Below, piece by piece: positions 1 to 6,316 of a DNA stretch of 6,316 bases. This stretch comes from Gammaproteobacteria bacterium (GTDB lineage: Bacteria; Pseudomonadota; Gammaproteobacteria; Pseudomonadales; Azotimanducaceae): the NCBI GenBank assembly GCA_002725095.1, contig PBQQ01000020.1, forward strand, positions 11,814-18,129. Direction: 5' to 3'. The notes beneath the pieces were generated by a model, which was given only the letters and a program-made list of their open reading frames with translations, did not search any database and was not told where the DNA came from. Within the stretch, counting starts at the first letter, position 1. Each line of letters begins with the position of its first letter. The position numbers were made by a program, and so were the translations under genes.

Positions 1-2548
1 GCCGCACATGTTCAAGCTGATTCTGTAAGTCTTGTCGCTGGTTTAACAATCGTTCGCGAGCGGTAAGACTGACCTTGAGTTGCGACTGCACCGCTTGATA
101 ACGCACATTAAGCTGATGGAATTGATCGCGGGTGTCGCCTGCGGCCACGCGACTTTGCTGCACCTGCGTATGCGCTTGCTCTCGCTCGACCGCCAATGTC
201 TCTCTCTGACCATCGTGTTCTTCAGCAATGGCTTGAACTTCTTGCAACCGCTGCCGAGTTTTTTCTAAGCGCGACTGCTCTTCACTGATTTGCTCATTGA
301 GTTGCTCTGTGTCGCGCTGCAATTGCGCCTTTCGCGCCTCAGCCTCTTCCAACTTGACTTGTCGCACACCGTGATCAGTGCGGCGCTCACTCAAGTTCTG
401 CGTAAGGCTATTGGATTCCAACTGCAAAGCTTCGCGCTGTGCCTCAAGTTGTTCGATCTCTGTCCGCTGCTCTTGGAGACGTTGTTGCAATAATGCTAAT
501 TCTTGCTCAGCGTCCTCAACATTAAGCAATAGTTGTTCAATCGCTTGCGCACGCTCGATAATGCCCTGAGTCTGGTCACCCGCATGCAATACCCGCATCC
601 AATCACTGCCTACCCACAATCCCTCTCGAGTAATAATACTTTGACCCGCACTCAAGGCAGCCCGATTAGCCAGCGCGACCTCGATCGACTGCGCCGCATA
701 CACACCGAACAGCAAAGATCCGGCCGCTACGGCCTCTGAACGAACCAACGAAGCGGCAGTCGGCAAATCAAATTCAGGGTTTCGCGGCGATTTCTGATCG
801 AGATTGTCGCGATACTCAACTAACGCCACATCGCCTTCGGCTAAATTCACCAACGCGTCCGCATGGTCCTCGAGGCTGTCAACTTCGATCGCTCGGAGAA
901 AGCGCCCCAAAACCGCCTCAATAGCACGCTCCCAACCAGGCACCACCGCCAAATGCTCGCCAACCCGCCGAGCTTGACCTAAGCCTTGAGCTTCAATCCA
1001 TGACTCGGCTTCCAAAACGTCTTGGCCAAGGGCTGCGTCCTGAGCTGCCTGCATACCAGCCAATTGATGGCGCAGTTCCTGTACCCGCGCCCGTGCAGTA
1101 TCTAAGTCGCGTTCACGGGCGATAACGTGCTCACGGGCGAGCGACAGTTTTCCCAAACACTCTTCAATACGCTGAGTCAGCGAACGGTCGGCAGTTTCCA
1201 AGTCAGTAATCTGCAACGCCAGCTGTTCGACAAGTTGTCCGCCTTCCTGAGGTTGCTCGTCTACTTTTTGCACGGTGTCTTCGTTGCGTTGTCGAAGCGT
1301 TCGCAGCCGTTGCACCAATTGCTGCAAATACTCTAACCGCGAGACTTGGGCTTCGATTTCTCGTTGATTCTCCGCGGCAATCGCCACGAACTGGTCCCAC
1401 CGTTGCTGGACCTCATTAGCCTGAGCTTCTTTTTCCGTCAGGGTTTGCTGCGCTTGGGCATCGGCCGCCTGAGTCTTTTGCAAACCTGGATCGAGTTCTG
1501 CAAGCTGCTGCTGCATTTCTGCAATTTGTTGCTCATCCATCGCCAACTGCTGCTGGGTTTCTGTTTGCCGTTGTTCTGCACCCTGCAAATCTTCTTGCAA
1601 CTGCTGCGAGCGTTGTTGGTTAAATTGCAGCGTCTCCTCAATCCGCGCGATTTCTGTCCCAAGCTGATAAAACTGCTGCTGGATTTCATTTGCCTGCTCT
1701 GTCTGATCAGCCGCCTGCTGGCGTTGTTCTTCAATCGATACATCGACGTGCCGCTGCTGTGCCAGCGTTTTTTCCAACGCCAACTCAAGCTCGGTGATCT
1801 TTTGCTGGGTAGTTTGCAAAGTTTCGGCAAAGCCGTTGTAGCGCAGCGTAAAGAATTGCGCGCTGAGCAACGACTCTTGAGCCTTCAACTCGCGATAGCG
1901 CTCTGCAGCTTGTGCCTGACGCTGCAAGCGATCGAGTTGGCGACCCAGTTCTTCACGAATATCATCAATCCGTTCAAGGTTTTCACGAGTATGTTTAATG
2001 CGATTTTCGGTTTCCCGGCGTCGCTCTTTGTATTTGGAGATACCCGCGGCCTCTTCCAAATACACCCTGAGTTCTTCCGGCTTGGCTTCGACTAACTGCG
2101 AGATCATGCCCTGCTCAATGATCGAATAACTGCGTGGACCAAATCCGGTACCAAGAAATATGTCTTGGATGTCCCGACGCCGGCAACGATTACCGTTCAA
2201 TAGATAATTGGACTGCCCGTCGCGGCTGACCTCGCGACGGATCGCGATGTCGGCATAGGACGAGAATTCACCGCCTATACGTCCATCAGAATTATCAAAG
2301 ATAAGTTCAATGCTGGCGGCGGAATTAGGCTTACGCGTCGTCGAGCCGTTAAAAATAACGTCGGTGAGATTTTCGCCACGCAATTGCTTGGCCGAGCTCT
2401 CGCCCATAACCCAGCGTACCGCGTCGATAATGTTTGACTTACCGCAGCCATTTGGCCCAACCACCGCACAACGATTTCCGGGCAGAGTTACCGTTGTTGC
2501 ATCTACAAAAGACTTAAAACCAGCCAATTTGATCTGCTTCAGTCTCAT
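1..2548 (-). CDS. smc: Chromosome partition protein SMC, 3'-truncated by window edge
   Basis: SMC is the ATP-driven DNA-organising protein that with ScpA and ScpB forms the bacterial condensin, compacting and resolving sister chromosomes. The frame is open for 849 codons from the ATG to the window edge with no stop or frameshift. The start MRLKQIKLAGFKSFVD is the canonical SMC opening. Walker A is at residues 31-38 (GPNGCGKS), and AVRWVMGE and NLTDVIFNGS follow. The Q-loop region GPRSYSIIEQGMI has its Gln at 146. A long, very Gln/Glu/Leu-rich coiled coil runs from about 170 to 505. The hinge covers about 510-650, with AVVPGWERAIEAVLG near 533 and ITREGLWVGSDW ending near 649. The returning coiled coil fills the rest. 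Full-length relatives have about 1,165 residues, so some 315 are missing, including the C-terminal head with the ABC signature and Walker B. The hinge resembles gammaproteobacterial SMC and not MukB. It follows ccmI on the same strand. In many pseudomonads smc precedes zipA and ligA; that cannot be seen here. Confidence 0.97.
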   Translation of the reverse strand, partial: MRLKQIKLAGFKSFVDATTVTLPGNRCAVVGPNGCGKSNIIDAVRWVMGESSAKQLRGENLTDVIFNGSTTRKPNSAASIELIFDNSDGRIGGEFSSYADIAIRREVSRDGQSNYLLNGNRCRRRDIQDIFLGTGFGPRSYSIIEQGMISQLVEAKPEELRVYLEEAAGISKYKERRRETENRIKHTRENLERIDDIREELGRQLDRLQRQAQAAERYRELKAQESLLSAQFFTLRYNGFAETLQTTQQKITELELALEKTLAQQRHVDVSIEEQRQQAADQTEQANEIQQQFYQLGTEIARIEETLQFNQQRSQQLQEDLQGAEQRQTETQQQLAMDEQQIAEMQQQLAELDPGLQKTQAADAQAQQTLTEKEAQANEVQQRWDQFVAIAAENQREIEAQVSRLEYLQQLVQRLRTLRQRNEDTVQKVDEQPQEGGQLVEQLALQITDLETADRSLTQRIEECLGKLSLAREHVIARERDLDTARARVQELRHQLAGMQAAQDAALGQDVLEAESWIEAQGLGQARRVGEHLAVVPGWERAIEAVLGRFLRAIEVDSLEDHADALVNLAEGDVALVEYRDNLDQKSPRNPEFDLPTAASLVRSEAVAAGSLLFGVYAAQSIEVALANRAALSAGQSIITREGLWVGSDWMRVLHAGDQTQGIIERAQAIEQLLLNVEDAEQELALLQQRLQEQRTEIEQLEAQREALQLESNSLTQNLSERRTDHGVRQVKLEEAEARKAQLQRDTEQLNEQISEEQSRLEKTRQRLQEVQAIAEEHDGQRETLAVEREQAHTQVQQSRVAAGDTRDQFHQLNVRYQAVQSQLKVSLTARERLLNQRQDLQNQLEHVR

Positions 2549-2701
2549 AGATTCCTTAACTTAATGCGCGTCATTAAAGAGATTTAGAGAACGCTGAAGC
2601 GAGAATACTCCTCCAAAACCCGCCTCTTGCTACAACAAAAGTTTAATCCATCCGAGGTTATTAGGTAACCGTTTTGTCATTAAAGCCGCCGGCAATCGCG
2701 T
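2549..2701 (-). other. ccmI-smc intergenic gap, no confident promoter or terminator
   Basis: This 153-base gap is the only non-coding stretch in the window. On the transcribed (minus) strand it is fairly A+T rich. It contains one small inverted repeat (GGTTA and TAACC around a five-base loop, 2656-2670) that is not followed by a T-run, so it does not look like an intrinsic terminator. An ATGACA hexamer (2675-2680) resembles a -35 box, but the only -10-like hexamer nearby (TAACCT, 2655-2660) leaves a 14-base spacer, which is too short. Two tiny ORFs lie inside or at the edge (2630-2680 and 2545-2574). I see no tRNA, small RNA or operator that can be defended. The smc gene may be transcribed by read-through from ccm or from a promoter not matching the sigma70 consensus. 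Confidence 0.6.
2553..2557 (-). promoter_or_regulatory. Ribosome binding site of smc
   Basis: The minus strand reads TTAAGGAATCTATG. The AAGGA core lies four bases before the ATG at 2546-2548, which supports this codon as the smc start. It is the clearest Shine-Dalgarno sequence in the window; the ccmG, ccmH and ccmI starts rely on overlap with the preceding gene instead. Confidence 0.7.
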
Positions 2702-3883
2702 CTACGTTGAGCCTGATGCCAAAGCAGCGTGTAGCTTCTTGCCGCTTTCATAATCCCGCAGATCAAGGGTCTCTGACCGCCAGACCCAATCGCCCGATTG
2801 CGCTTGAGGCGAACCGCTGACACTCAAACGAACCACTACTTCAAACGTCTCTGCATTTGAAAGTACACGCTGCTCAGTCATGCCAACCAAGTCATCTAAC
2901 AGCACGGTAAAAGGCAACATTGCCGCTGGCCGGCGCACCGCAGCGTAGGGCATGCCGCCACCGGGCGGACGCGCAACCACAAACACAGTCGCGTCCGGAA
3001 CCGGCGGTTCTACAGCGATAATGGCTACTTCGATATGCGGTGCCGCCGCATCCATACGCCCACGCAGTACCCGCATCGCACCTGCCAAGCCTATTTGGCG
3101 ATCCACACTGACTGCAGCGTTAAGCGCCCGGTTCATCAACTTAACGGCGTCAGGCAACTCGCCGCGCTGCATCATAGATACTGAGAGCAACTCGAGTACC
3201 GGACCATTATTCGGATCCAGTGCAATTATGTCGTTTGCAATGGCCTCACTAACGGCGTTCAGCTCACCATCACTTGCGAGCAATCGCGCCTGTAACCAGT
3301 AAAATTTTACACTGACGTCGCTACCCACTAACGAGTCCGTTTTGGCAAACGCTTGGGCGGCCTTCATGGGTTGGCCCAGCTTCAGTTGCGCATGCCCAAA
3401 CAAATACCAGCTTTTAGCGTCCTCTGGCGCATCTGCGAGTCGACTTCGGAGGCGCTCTTGCCAAAGACGCAGTTCGTCGCTCTGCTCGGTCACGTCTAAG
3501 CTTAAAACGATTTCCGCGCCTTTAACGAGGGGCAATCCAGAATCGCTTTGGCTGTTATACACCAACACACTGAGCCCCAACACCAACGCACTCGCGATCC
3601 ATGTCCAGCTCCGCGCAATAGTACGTGTGCGCACCGCTTGCCGAGTCCTAGCGAATTCATCTTCTGCGAGCAGCACCGCCGCCAATTCTTGCTGTAACGA
3701 CTCACGGGCTTCCGGATCAACGGCATCGTGATCCAATTCCTGCAGTCGCTGTCGATACCATTGTCGATGCGCTTCATCAACGCGCTGACTGACCGCGTCA
3801 CTGGATCCTTTACGCAACAACGGCAGCAGCAAAAAAACCAGCGCCAACAGCGCGAGCCCAATATAGCCAAGCATACTAATCAT
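2702..3883 (-). CDS. ccmI: Cytochrome c maturation protein CcmI (CycH), TPR apocytochrome chaperone
   Basis: CcmI is the inner-membrane chaperone that binds the C-terminal part of apocytochrome c and presents it to CcmF-CcmH. The 393-residue product has the family architecture. A first transmembrane helix (about 5-23) and a cytoplasmic helical loop with leucine-zipper-like character (about 28-88, WYRQRLQELDHDA) come first. A second transmembrane helix (about 92-109) and a periplasmic TPR-like region (about 135-280, including AKSWYLFGHAQLKLGQPMKA and ALDPNNGPVLELLSV) follow. The C-terminal beta-rich domain (about 283-378) carries the VFVVARPPGGGMPYAAVRR and LPFTVLLDD signatures of gammaproteobacterial CcmI. 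The start at 3881-3883 overlaps the ccmH stop by eight bases (ATGATTAG). A second in-frame ATG three codons on (3872-3874) is possible, but neither has a clear Shine-Dalgarno sequence; the first is preferred because MI-- openings are common in the family. It ends 153 bases before smc. Confidence 0.95.
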   Translation of the reverse strand: MISMLGYIGLALLALVFLLLPLLRKGSSDAVSQRVDEAHRQWYRQRLQELDHDAVDPEARESLQQELAAVLLAEDEFARTRQAVRTRTIARSWTWIASALVLGLSVLVYNSQSDSGLPLVKGAEIVLSLDVTEQSDELRLWQERLRSRLADAPEDAKSWYLFGHAQLKLGQPMKAAQAFAKTDSLVGSDVSVKFYWLQARLLASDGELNAVSEAIANDIIALDPNNGPVLELLSVSMMQRGELPDAVKLMNRALNAAVSVDRQIGLAGAMRVLRGRMDAAAPHIEVAIIAVEPPVPDATVFVVARPPGGGMPYAAVRRPAAMLPFTVLLDDLVGMTEQRVLSNAETFEVVVRLSVSGSPQAQSGDWVWRSETLDLRDYESGKKLHAALASGST

Positions 3884-4337
3884 CGTCAGCCAGTAACTGA
3901 TCCACCCGTTTGGCCTCTTGCACGCTCAACCGTATCGGGCGCCGCCGACCTCGACTCTGCAACGCAAAAAGCACCACCGCTCCAATCAGCAGAAGGCCAA
4001 TAGGAATAAGCCATATAAATGCGGTGCGGCCAGAGAACGGCGGTTTGTATAAAACAAAATCGCCATACCGCTGCTGTAAAAAATCGCGTATCTGTTGATC
4101 GCTTTGTCCGGCGCGCACCAATCGATAAACACTATGACGCAGATCCTGCGCGATCGGTGCATCGCTGCCAGACAGGTTGGTGTTTAAGCATTTGGGGCAG
4201 CGAAATTCGTCAATCAACGCTTTGTATCGACGCTGTTGCTCCGCAGATTCAAAAGCCAGCACGTCCACAGTTGACGCAGCTTGAAGCGCCCCAATCAAAA
4301 CGCTCAGCAGCACCAATAACGCAATGCGCGCGCTCAT
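3876..4337 (-). CDS. ccmH: Cytochrome c-type biogenesis protein CcmH, short form (CycL-like)
   Basis: CcmH is a membrane-anchored thiol oxidoreductase subunit of the haem ligation complex; its two cysteines help reduce or exchange the disulfide of apocytochrome c. The 153-residue product has an N-terminal signal peptide (about 1-20, probable cleavage after LQA), then a small helical periplasmic domain with the redox pair C47 and C50 in FRCPKC. The family hallmark APIAQDLR (60-67) follows, as does GQSDQQIRDFLQQRYGDFVLY. A single transmembrane helix lies at about 106-126 and a short basic cytoplasmic tail follows. This is the two-helix short CcmH found when CcmI is a separate protein, as here; in E. 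coli both parts are fused. The usual motif is LRCxxCQN. Here it reads FRCPKCLN, so the cysteines are kept but the flanking Leu and Gln are replaced. The start overlaps the ccmG stop by four bases, and the last eight bases overlap ccmI. Confidence 0.95.
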   Translation of the reverse strand: MSARIALLVLLSVLIGALQAASTVDVLAFESAEQQRRYKALIDEFRCPKCLNTNLSGSDAPIAQDLRHSVYRLVRAGQSDQQIRDFLQQRYGDFVLYKPPFSGRTAFIWLIPIGLLLIGAVVLFALQSRGRRRPIRLSVQEAKRVDQLLADDD

Positions 4338-4897
4338 TGTGCGCTCATCATCTCGACGTCAACGCGCACCCCGAGCGCGGCGAATCGCGGTTGTAATTCA
4401 TCACGCCAAATCCGCGGATTTACATCGCCCACGCGTTTGTAGATCACCTTGCCTGACCGATCGAGCAGAAAGGTTTCTGGCGCCCCGTAAACACCCAATT
4501 CAACGCCTAGTGCGCCAGTGGCGTCGACGATAACCAACTCATAAGGATTACCGAACTGGGCCAACCAATTCCGCGCTTGGTCCGAGTCGTCCTTATAGTT
4601 GACACCAACTAAACGCACATTTGTAGCCGCGGCGATCCGCAGCAACTCGTTGTGTTCGCTCTTACAGGTCGGACACCATGTGGCCCACACATTCACTAAC
4701 GTCGGCTGACCCAGCAGATCATCCTTGCTGACCCGGCGTTCAGTATCGAGCAGTGATACCGCGTCAAACTCCGGGAACGGTTTATGCAACAGCGCAGAAG
4801 GCAATTGATGCCGATCATCCAAACTGAATCCGACATAACCTACGCCACAAATCAAAAGGAATAAGATCAGCGGCAGGAAAAGCTGCGCCCTAGTCAT
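4334..4897 (-). CDS. ccmG: Thiol:disulfide interchange protein CcmG (DsbE), membrane-anchored thioredoxin-like
   Basis: CcmG is a periplasmic thioredoxin-fold protein tethered to the inner membrane. In the known pathway it receives electrons from DsbD/CcdA and keeps the haem-binding cysteines of apocytochrome c reduced, acting with CcmH. The 187-residue product starts with a hydrophobic uncleaved anchor (about residues 5-25). It has the redox motif W74-C75-P76-T77-C78 within NVWATWCPTC and the GVYGAPETF element (135-143), whose P140 is the cis-proline next to the active site in thioredoxin folds. The GVYGAPE form and the acidic active-site surroundings (SEHNELL after the CXXC) distinguish CcmG from general thioredoxins. 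Length fits the family (about 180-190). Its ATG overlaps the ccmF stop by one base (TAATG) and its TGA overlaps the ccmH start by four bases (ATGA). No strong Shine-Dalgarno sequence is visible, so translational coupling to ccmF is likely. Confidence 0.96.
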   Translation of the reverse strand: MTRAQLFLPLILFLLICGVGYVGFSLDDRHQLPSALLHKPFPEFDAVSLLDTERRVSKDDLLGQPTLVNVWATWCPTCKSEHNELLRIAAATNVRLVGVNYKDDSDQARNWLAQFGNPYELVIVDATGALGVELGVYGAPETFLLDRSGKVIYKRVGDVNPRIWRDELQPRFAALGVRVDVEMMSAQ

Positions 4898-6316
4898 TAA
4901 GCGGCTACCGCCATACCGGCAGCCGGTCGCCGAGCCCGCAAGGTACGGTAACGTCTATCCAACACCGCAAACATGCCACCCATCGCCATCAACACTGCAC
5001 CTAACCAGACCCACCGCACCAAGGGTTTATAATGCAAGCGCACGGCCCAGGCACCTTGCTCAGTGTCCAACGATTCGCCTAGCGCAATATATGTATCACC
5101 GAACCATCCAGCGCGAATTCCAGCCTCGGTCATCAAATTACCTCCCGCGAGGTACTGCCGTTTCTCCGAACGTACGGAAAAACTAGCGCCGCCATCATTC
5201 AGTAAAAACACACCCTGTTGCGCAACATAATTCGGCCCATCTACCGGCTTCACCCCTAAAAAGGTAACCCGCATTCCCGCCAGGTCGACCGCATCCTGAG
5301 GCAACATGCGTACATCTCGTTCAACAGACTGAGTTGCGGTTACAGCAATACCAACGATCATGACGGCGAATCCGAGGTGAGCCATGCTCATACCAACATA
5401 AGCGCGCGACAACGCCTTACGCTTGCGCAACAGATCTAATACATGAGTAATCGCAATCCATGCAGCGAGTCCAACAGCGGTCGCGACGGTCAACGATGCA
5501 GGATCAAGGACAAACCAGACCAACACCGCAATCAACAGCCCCCATAATCCTGTAAACAGCATCGGCCGCAAGCGCGCAACATCGGTACGTTTCCAATTGA
5601 TCACGGGCAACAACGCAAGCACCGCAGCCAGCGCGCAACCCAAGGGCACGTAGAAGGCATTGAAAAATGGTGGGCCTACAGAAATCTTTGCATCAGTGGC
5701 CGCCTCATAGGCAATAGGTGCAAGGGTGCCCCACAGCACCACCGCGAGCGACACCACCAGTATGACGTTGTTGATGAGCATAAAAAATTCGCGACTAAAG
5801 AGCCCATAAGACACGTAAACAAAACCTCGGCCGGCACGTAAGGCGTATAACGTCAGCGACCCCCCTACCACCAACAACAGAAACATTAGGATGAACAGGC
5901 CGCGCTCCGGATCGACAGCAAAAGAATGAACCGAGGTTAACACTCCAGACCGAACGATAAAGGCGCCGAGCAATGACAGTGAAAAAGCGGCAATAGCCAA
6001 TAACAACGTCCAACTCTTAAAAGCACCACGCTTATCCGTAACAGCCAGCGAATGCAGTAGTGCAGTAGCAGCAAGCCAGGGCATAAACGAGGCGTTCTCA
6101 ACCGGGTCCCAGAACCACCAACCGCCCCAACCAAGTTCGTAATAAGCCCACCAGCTGCCTAAGGTGATTCCTAAGGTAAGAAACGCCCAAGCCATGTTCG
6201 TCCAGGTCTTACACCAACGCGCCCAAGCTGCGTCAACACGCCCTTCCAGTAAAGCAGCGACGGCAAACGCAAAAGGCACCGCTAACCCGACATACCCGCA
6301 ATAGAGCAGCGGCGGG
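4897..6316 (-). CDS. ccmF: Cytochrome c-type biogenesis protein CcmF, 5'-truncated by window edge
   Basis: CcmF is the integral-membrane core of the System I haem lyase; it takes haem from holo-CcmE and, with CcmH and CcmI, attaches it to the CXXCH of apocytochrome c on the periplasmic side. The visible 472 residues begin inside the conserved PPLLY-GYVG stretch. They contain the WWD haem-binding motif (WGGWWFWDPVENASF, visible residues 63-77), a histidine at 88 (HSLAVT) and one at 130 (SVHSFAVDP). Their 42-residue spacing matches the E. coli TM-His2 (H261) and P-His1 (H303) haem ligands. A further histidine at 313 (AHLGFAV) is the likely P-His2. Many hydrophobic helices follow, then a soluble periplasmic segment (about 327-427) and a last helix (about 433-452). 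The family is usually about 650 residues, so roughly 170-180 N-terminal residues lie outside the window; a GTG at 6279 is internal, not a start. The TAA stop shares one base with the ccmG ATG (TAATG). Identification is very secure. Confidence 0.97.
   Translation of the reverse strand, partial: PPLLYCGYVGLAVPFAFAVAALLEGRVDAAWARWCKTWTNMAWAFLTLGITLGSWWAYYELGWGGWWFWDPVENASFMPWLAATALLHSLAVTDKRGAFKSWTLLLAIAAFSLSLLGAFIVRSGVLTSVHSFAVDPERGLFILMFLLLVVGGSLTLYALRAGRGFVYVSYGLFSREFFMLINNVILVVSLAVVLWGTLAPIAYEAATDAKISVGPPFFNAFYVPLGCALAAVLALLPVINWKRTDVARLRPMLFTGLWGLLIAVLVWFVLDPASLTVATAVGLAAWIAITHVLDLLRKRKALSRAYVGMSMAHLGFAVMIVGIAVTATQSVERDVRMLPQDAVDLAGMRVTFLGVKPVDGPNYVAQQGVFLLNDGGASFSVRSEKRQYLAGGNLMTEAGIRAGWFGDTYIALGESLDTEQGAWAVRLHYKPLVRWVWLGAVLMAMGGMFAVLDRRYRTLRARRPAAGMAVAA

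Noticed and set aside
1346..2095. A 249-codon plus-strand ORF, very rich in Leu and Phe, resembling a membrane protein.
   Set aside because: It lies in the codon-aligned antisense frame of the smc coiled coil; Gln (CAG/CAA) and Glu codons read backwards give Leu and Phe. It has no start context or family resemblance.
1..2548. Possible frameshift or pseudogene in smc.
   Set aside because: The frame was followed codon by codon from the start to the window edge and contains no stop, and head, hinge and arm features stay in the same frame.
2656..2670. Inverted repeat GGTTA-TTAGG-TAACC between ccmI and smc as a possible terminator.
   Set aside because: The stem is only five base pairs with two G-C pairs, and no T-run follows in the direction of transcription.
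2655..2680. Possible smc promoter with -35 ATGACA and -10 TAACCT on the minus strand.
   Set aside because: The spacer is 14 bases and the -10 match is weak, so it is not convincing as a sigma70 promoter.
2630..2680. A 16-codon minus-strand ORF in the gap (MTKRLPNNLGWIKLLL).
   Set aside because: It is short, has only a faint GGCGG upstream and no recognised similarity; chance ORFs of this size are expected.
2952..4396. Several plus-strand ORFs of 62-129 codons opposite ccmI and ccmH.
   Set aside because: They are antisense shadows of well-identified genes, with low-complexity composition rich in Ala, Ser and Arg and no recognisable motif.

Overview
The window carries the distal part of a System I cytochrome c maturation operon followed by the gene for the chromosome condensation ATPase SMC. 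All five genes are on the minus strand, so transcription runs from high to low coordinates: ccmF (5' end cut off by the window edge), ccmG, ccmH, ccmI, a 153-base gap, then smc (3' end cut off by the other edge). No RNA gene, mobile element, CRISPR array or long repeat was found. Apart from the ccmI-smc gap, the sequence is coding throughout.

The organism is most likely a gammaproteobacterium that uses SMC-ScpAB rather than MukBEF, which excludes the Enterobacterales and Vibrionales type. Three things point this way: System I with a separate short CcmH and a long CcmI with a C-terminal periplasmic domain, a divergent hinge of the pseudomonad-like SMC type, and moderate base composition (about half G+C by eye). 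I cannot name the genus.

Region by region: 4897-6316 encodes the C-terminal 472 residues of CcmF, the haem-to-apocytochrome ligation subunit. 4334-4897 encodes CcmG, a membrane-anchored thioredoxin-like thiol reductant. 3876-4337 encodes CcmH, a small two-cysteine thiol-reductase subunit. 2702-3883 encodes CcmI, the apocytochrome chaperone. Each gene overlaps the next (1, 4 and 8 bases), typical of a translationally coupled operon. CcmG and CcmH keep the CXXCH cysteines of apocytochrome c reduced, CcmI holds the apoprotein, and CcmF attaches haem. The earlier genes (ccmA-E) would lie beyond the high-coordinate edge.

Positions 1-2548 encode the first 849 residues of SMC: N-terminal head with Walker A and Q-loop, outgoing coiled coil, hinge, and the first part of the returning coiled coil. 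The reading frame is open to the window edge with no stop. Nothing here amounts to an unknown system. The points most worth checking are the ccm-smc adjacency with no visible terminator or promoter between them, the altered CcmH active-site neighbourhood (FRCPKCLN), and a tiny ORF whose stop overlaps the smc start.
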